Made by a program: the position numbers and the translations under genes. DNA of 64,000 nt, taken from the NCBI RefSeq assembly GCF_024580735.1, contig NZ_JANIJX010000001.1, positions 62,001 through 126,000 of the forward strand, written 5' to 3'. Positions within the stretch are counted from its first letter, which is position 1, and each line of letters begins with the position of its first letter. The notes under the pieces were generated by a model, which had not been told where the DNA came from, made no database searches, and was given only the letters and a program-made list of their open reading frames with translations. Origin of the DNA: Brevibacterium moorei (GTDB taxonomy: Bacteria > Actinomycetota > Actinomycetes > Actinomycetales > Brevibacteriaceae). This document shows, in pieces, positions 60,726 through 64,000 of this stretch.

Positions 60726-61915
60726 CACGAACCCAGCAGCCTGGGGTCGAGGGAAGCGCGGTAGGAGTCGAGGTTCCGGGAGACCTCGGCCACCGAGTCG
60801 CCGCCGAACTTCTCCATCACGGCTTCGGCGAGGACCAGGGCGACCATCGCCTCGGCCACGACGCCGGCGGCCGGGACCGCACACACATCGGAGCGCTGGT
60901 GATTCGCCTTCGCGGCCTCCCCCGTGCTCACATCGACCGTGCGCAGGGCGCGGGGGACGGTGGCGATGGGCTTCATTCCGGCTCGCACGATGAGTCGCTC
61001 GCCGGTCGACATCCCGCCCTCGGTGCCACCGGCACGGTTGCTCGAACGGGCCAGGCCACCGCCGTCGACCAGGATTTCGTCGTGGGCGGCGGAACCGCGT
61101 CGGCGCGTCGTGTCGAAGCCGTCGCCGATCTCCACGCCCTTGATCGCCTGGATGCCCATCAGGGCTCCGGCCAGGCGGGAGTCGAGCCTGCGGTCCCATT
61201 GGATATGCGAACCCAGGCCGATCGGCAGGCCGTCTGCGATGACCTCGACGACCCCGCCGACGGTGTCCCCCGCCTTCTTCGTTGCGTCGATTTCCTCGAT
61301 CATCCGTGCGGAGAGTTCGGAGTCGAAGCAGCGCACGGGATCCGCATCGAGCGCCGGGACGTCGGCGATCCTCGGCCGCGGCAGGTCCCGTCCTCCGTCA
61401 ACGGGGCCGATGGCCACGGTGTGCGAGAGCACCGTGATGCCCAGCTCGGCCAAGAACCGCTGCGCCACAGCGGCCAGCGCCACCCGCATCGCGGTTTCCC
61501 TGGCCGAGGCGCGTTCCAGAATCGGGCGGGCTTCGTCCCAGCCGTACTTGAGCATCCCGACCAAGTCGGCATGACCGGGCCGCGGCCGGGTCAGCGGCGC
61601 ATTGCGCGCCTGCTCGGCCAGCACCTCGGCGGGTACCGGATCGGCGCTCATCACCTCCTGCCATTTGGGCCACTCGGTGTTGCCGACCTCGATGGCGATC
61701 GGCGAACCGAGGGTCTCACCGTGGCGCACCCCGCCGAGCATCCGCACCGCGTCGGCCTCGAACTTCATCCGCGCTCCGCGTCCGTAGCCCAGCCGGCGAC
61801 GGGCCAAAGCCGTCTGGATGTCCTCGGTGGTCACGGGCACGTGCGCCGGCAGCCCCTCGATGATTCCGATCAGAGCCTCACCGTGGGACTCTCCTGCACT
61901 CAGCCATCTCAACAT
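60725..61915 (-). CDS. aroC: Chorismate synthase
   Basis: AroC makes chorismate from EPSP using reduced FMN. The 396-residue protein shows the signatures [21 protein letters not shown], split at 1-21, [37 protein letters not shown], and [20 protein letters not shown]. The ATG at 61915 gives the standard N-terminus; the open frame to 61942 is rejected. Ten bases separate it from the upstream peptidase gene. Confidence 0.97.
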   Translation of the reverse strand: MLRWLSAGESHGEALIGIIEGLPAHVPVTTEDIQTALARRRLGYGRGARMKFEADAVRMLGGVRHGETLGSPIAIEVGNTEWPKWQEVMSADPVPAEVLAEQARNAPLTRPRPGHADLVGMLKYGWDEARPILERASARETAMRVALAAVAQRFLAELGITVLSHTVAIGPVDGGRDLPRPRIADVPALDADPVRCFDSELSARMIEEIDATKKAGDTVGGVVEVIADGLPIGLGSHIQWDRRLDSRLAGALMGIQAIKGVEIGDGFDTTRRRGSAAHDEILVDGGGLARSSNRAGGTEGGMSTGERLIVRAGMKPIATVPRALRTVDVSTGEAAKANHQRSDVCAVPAAGVVAEAMVALVLAEAVMEKFGGDSVAEVSRNLDSYRASLDPRLLGS

Positions 61916-61925
61916 GCTTATGAGT

Positions 61926-62630
61926 CTACAAAAGCGGGGCACCGGCCAGGACCGCCGTCCACGTGCCGATCAGCATATGGGGGCCGTACGCCAGGCTTCC
62001 GCCGGGGCGGGTGCGGGTGCGCACCCAGCGGTAGAGCAGGAAGACGAGGGCGGAGACATTCATCACGACCAGCGCGGTCAGGGGTGCCCACGGCTCGACC
62101 CCCGCGGCCAGCGCGCCCAGCGGCACGGCGAGTTTGACGTCGCCGAGGCCCATCGACTCACCGGCCAGCAACCGGCCCAGGACGGCGATGAACGCGAAGA
62201 ACAGGCCCAGCCCCACCGCCCCAGCCAGCATCCGCAGGCTCAGGCCGGGGGCGGCCTGCCAGGCCGCTACCGCTGTGACCAGGACCAGGATCGCCAGAGG
62301 TCCGACGATCCGATTGGGCAGGCGGTGGACCCGCGCGTCGATCAGGAAGAGCCACCCGGTGGCGCCGGCCAGCACCCCCAGGATCAACACGAGGCAGGTG
62401 CGAGTGGCAGTGGTGGATTCCATACCGGTGGACAGGGCCCACGTCACGAGCAGGGACAGCAGCGGTCCCAGGGCGACGGCGCCGAGCAGATACGTCCGTC
62501 CCGCGGTGCGCACCCGCAGGGTGTGCGCGGGGTCGGCCAGCAGCCGGGGCAGGCGCCACCCGATCGCCAGGGCCACGATGAGCGAAACGCACACCGACAC
62601 GGCGCCGGCCGACCCCGGCAGGGTCGTCAT
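61926..62630 (-). CDS. Prepilin peptidase (A24 type), short form
   Basis: A24 peptidases cleave the leader of type IV pilin-like proteins in the membrane. The 234-residue protein has seven or eight transmembrane segments and the two catalytic aspartates, in [15 protein letters not shown] and in [15 protein letters not shown] (the GxGD motif). The N-terminal methyltransferase domain with its zinc cysteines is absent, so it would not methylate substrates. Position between aroE and aroC is common in actinobacteria. No pilin gene is in the window. The ATG is one base after the aroE stop. Confidence 0.9.
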   Translation of the reverse strand: MTTLPGSAGAVSVCVSLIVALAIGWRLPRLLADPAHTLRVRTAGRTYLLGAVALGPLLSLLVTWALSTGMESTTATRTCLVLILGVLAGATGWLFLIDARVHRLPNRIVGPLAILVLVTAVAAWQAAPGLSLRMLAGAVGLGLFFAFIAVLGRLLAGESMGLGDVKLAVPLGALAAGVEPWAPLTALVVMNVSALVFLLYRWVRTRTRPGGSLAYGPHMLIGTWTAVLAGAPLL

Positions 62631-62631
62631 C

Positions 62632-63489
62632 TCAGACCGTGCGCCGGGCGCCGGCGGCGTCCATCGCCGTCCGAATCGCAGTGGCGTCCCCGGCCGGCAG
62701 GCCCGCGGCCTCGCGAAAGGCCTGGAACTGGGCGACTGCCTGGTGGACGAGCATCCGGGTGCCCGCCAGGCCACGGGCCCCGCGCTCGGTGAACATCCCC
62801 GTGAGATCGAGCGAGCCCACGGCATAGGCCACGTCGAGCACCGCGGTGGATTCCGGCAGCCGGGCCGGCCAATGCCAGGTGTCGGCCGTCAGCACCCCTG
62901 CGGGCAGAGTGGAGATCACCAGGTCGGCGGCACCCGGCTGCAGCTGCGCGATCGGCTCCGTGGTGACCTCGGCTGCGCCCAGGCTGTGCAGGAAGTCCGC
63001 CAGCGCAGAAGTCCTGCGGGGGTTGCGCCCGTAGACTGCGAAATCCCGCCCGCCGGCCAGGCGCGCCGCCAGGGCAGCCGAACGGGCCGTTGCCCCGGTG
63101 CCCACGATGGCGACACGGCCCGGCTGGATTCCGGCCTCGGCCAGGGCACCGACGATCCCCTGCACATCGGTGTTGAGAATGCGCGGACGACTGCCGCCGA
63201 CCCAGGTGTTCGCGACCCCGGTCAGGGCTGCGGTCTCGTCTACGTCCCAGCCGTGGACGGCGGCGAGCCTGACGAGTTCCTCCTTCAACGGCATGGTCGC
63301 CGAGTAGCCCGCGATGTGCGAATCGGCCCCCAGCAGCACGCCCTCGAGTTCGTCCGCAGTGGTCTCCCTGCGGTCGTAGGACCAGTCGTCCATTCCCAGC
63401 GCGGCATATGCCGCGGTGTGCAGCAGCGGGGACAGGGAATGGGCGATCGGCGAGCCGAGCACAGCGGCGCGATGCCGGGCCTCAGCCAT
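62632..63489 (-). CDS. aroE: Shikimate dehydrogenase
   Basis: AroE reduces 3-dehydroshikimate with NADPH. The 285-residue protein shows the substrate site AAVLGSPIAHSLSPLLH, the catalytic Lys in SATMPLKEELVRL, ANTWV and NTDVQGIVGAL, the dinucleotide fold VAIVGTGATARSAALAA, and a final LVHQAVAQFQ with the catalytic Gln. The ATG at 63489 overlaps the mltG end by eight bases, and the longer open frame is rejected. Confidence 0.96.
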   Translation of the reverse strand: MAEARHRAAVLGSPIAHSLSPLLHTAAYAALGMDDWSYDRRETTADELEGVLLGADSHIAGYSATMPLKEELVRLAAVHGWDVDETAALTGVANTWVGGSRPRILNTDVQGIVGALAEAGIQPGRVAIVGTGATARSAALAARLAGGRDFAVYGRNPRRTSALADFLHSLGAAEVTTEPIAQLQPGAADLVISTLPAGVLTADTWHWPARLPESTAVLDVAYAVGSLDLTGMFTERGARGLAGTRMLVHQAVAQFQAFREAAGLPAGDATAIRTAMDAAGARRTV

Positions 63490-64000
63490 CCGAGCCGTCC
63501 GCTCCGGACCCCGCGCCGGGAGACTGACTGTTGTGTTCGCGCAGCCAGGCCTGGTACTCCTTGACGTTCGCCTGGTGCTCTTTGTAGGTCTTGGCGAACT
63601 TGACCTCGCCGGCATCCGGATCGGTCGCCACGAAGTACTGCCAGTCACCGGTGGCCGGCCGCTTGGCCGCCAGCAGCGCCGAGCGGCCGGGACTGCCGAT
63701 CGGACCCGGCGGCAGTCCCTTGTGCACATAGGTGTTGTACGGGTTCTTGCTCGCGCGCTCCTTGGAGGTGGTCGTCAGATCGCCCCTGGCGCCGAAGATG
63801 TAGGCGACCGTCGCATCGGACTGCAAGAGACCGCGGGTCTCACTGGCCTTGCCCATCCGGTTGAGGAAGACGCGCGCCACCTTGGCCTGGGTCGCCGGAT
63901 CCTCATTCGATTCGACCTGGACCAGGCTGCCCAGGGTCAACAGACGATTGGCGTCATCGTTGTTGATCGCCAGTTCATTGAACTCGCCCTTCGTGCGATC
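63482..64000 (-). CDS. mltG: Endolytic murein transglycosylase MltG, C-terminal part (runs off the window)
   Basis: The frame stays open to the right edge, giving the last 172 residues. MltG (YceG-like) cuts nascent glycan strands in the cell envelope and limits their length. Visible motifs are the catalytic Glu in LGSLVQVESNED, AKVARVFLNRMGK, LLQSDATVAYIFG, NPYNTYVHKGLPPGPIGSPG, and WQYFVATDPDAGEVKFAKTY, all typical of the YceG domain. A short Ser/Gly/Asp-rich tail ends it. The mltG-aroE order is widely conserved in actinobacteria. Confidence 0.94.
   Translation of the reverse strand, partial: DRTKGEFNELAINNDDANRLLTLGSLVQVESNEDPATQAKVARVFLNRMGKASETRGLLQSDATVAYIFGARGDLTTTSKERASKNPYNTYVHKGLPPGPIGSPGRSALLAAKRPATGDWQYFVATDPDAGEVKFAKTYKEHQANVKEYQAWLREHNSQSPGAGSGADGSDG

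Overview
The window comes from a high-GC Gram-positive bacterium (Actinomycetota). The evidence is a GC-rich coding style with frequent GTG and TTG starts, and several lineage-typical proteins: a CoaE with a fused C-terminal GrpB-like domain, a mycobacterial-type IHF beside gmk, a PdtaR-type ANTAR regulator, an ATPase-degenerate PriA, an HGxxPAAW small membrane protein and a TIGR02234-type membrane protein in the trp cluster, and an EF-P with the PGKGP loop. Gene order resembles Micrococcales/Actinomycetales chromosomes. I cannot name a genus. No integrase, transposase, phage gene, CRISPR array or rRNA is visible, so this reads as core chromosome.

Almost everything is on the minus strand, so transcription runs from right to left. 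In that direction: mltG (partial), aroE, a prepilin peptidase, aroC, aroK, aroB, efp, nusB and a HAD hydrolase; then a pyrimidine operon (pyrR-pyrB-pyrC-membrane protein-carA-carB-pyrF) continuing into mihF, gmk, rpoZ, coaBC and metK; then priA, fmt, rsmB and rpe. Next come pnuC, hisE, hisG, a PH-domain membrane protein, a family III CoA-transferase, a fused acyl-CoA carboxyltransferase, hisF, hisI, trpE, two small membrane proteins, trpC, trpB, trpA, a small membrane protein and gltB-gltD. Then pyk, pdtaR, polA, a MarR regulator, rpsA, a polytopic membrane protein, coaE, the branched-chain amino acid transporter livK-livH-livM-livG-livF, uvrB and a partial terC at the left edge. The plus strand carries only an OsmC-like protein, a methyltransferase, a hotdog thioesterase, tRNA-Leu(CAA) and one single-pass membrane protein.

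Many genes are tightly coupled by ATGA, GTGA or TGATG overlaps (trpB/trpA, trpE/membrane protein, hisF/hisI, pyrR/pyrB/pyrC, fmt/rsmB, efp/nusB and others), so the window is a chain of biosynthetic operons for aromatic amino acids, Trp, His, Glu, pyrimidines, CoA and SAM, interleaved with replication, repair and translation genes.

The most informative non-coding elements are a yybP-ykoY (manganese) riboswitch before terC, a PyrR-binding loop before pyrR, palindromic operator-like sites at the promoters of the MarR gene and gltBD, a palindrome in the livK leader, a hairpin between livK and livH, and strong terminators after rpsA, polA, metK and between tRNA-Leu and pyk. No stretch above 300 bases lacks a gene. 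The longest gaps (227-428, 7745-7977, 13023-13227, 14513-14743) hold these regulatory elements. I found no convincing new multi-gene system. The oddest local features are the OsmC-like protein with Ser in place of the peroxidatic Cys, and a carboxyltransferase/CoA-transferase pair embedded in the his-trp cluster.
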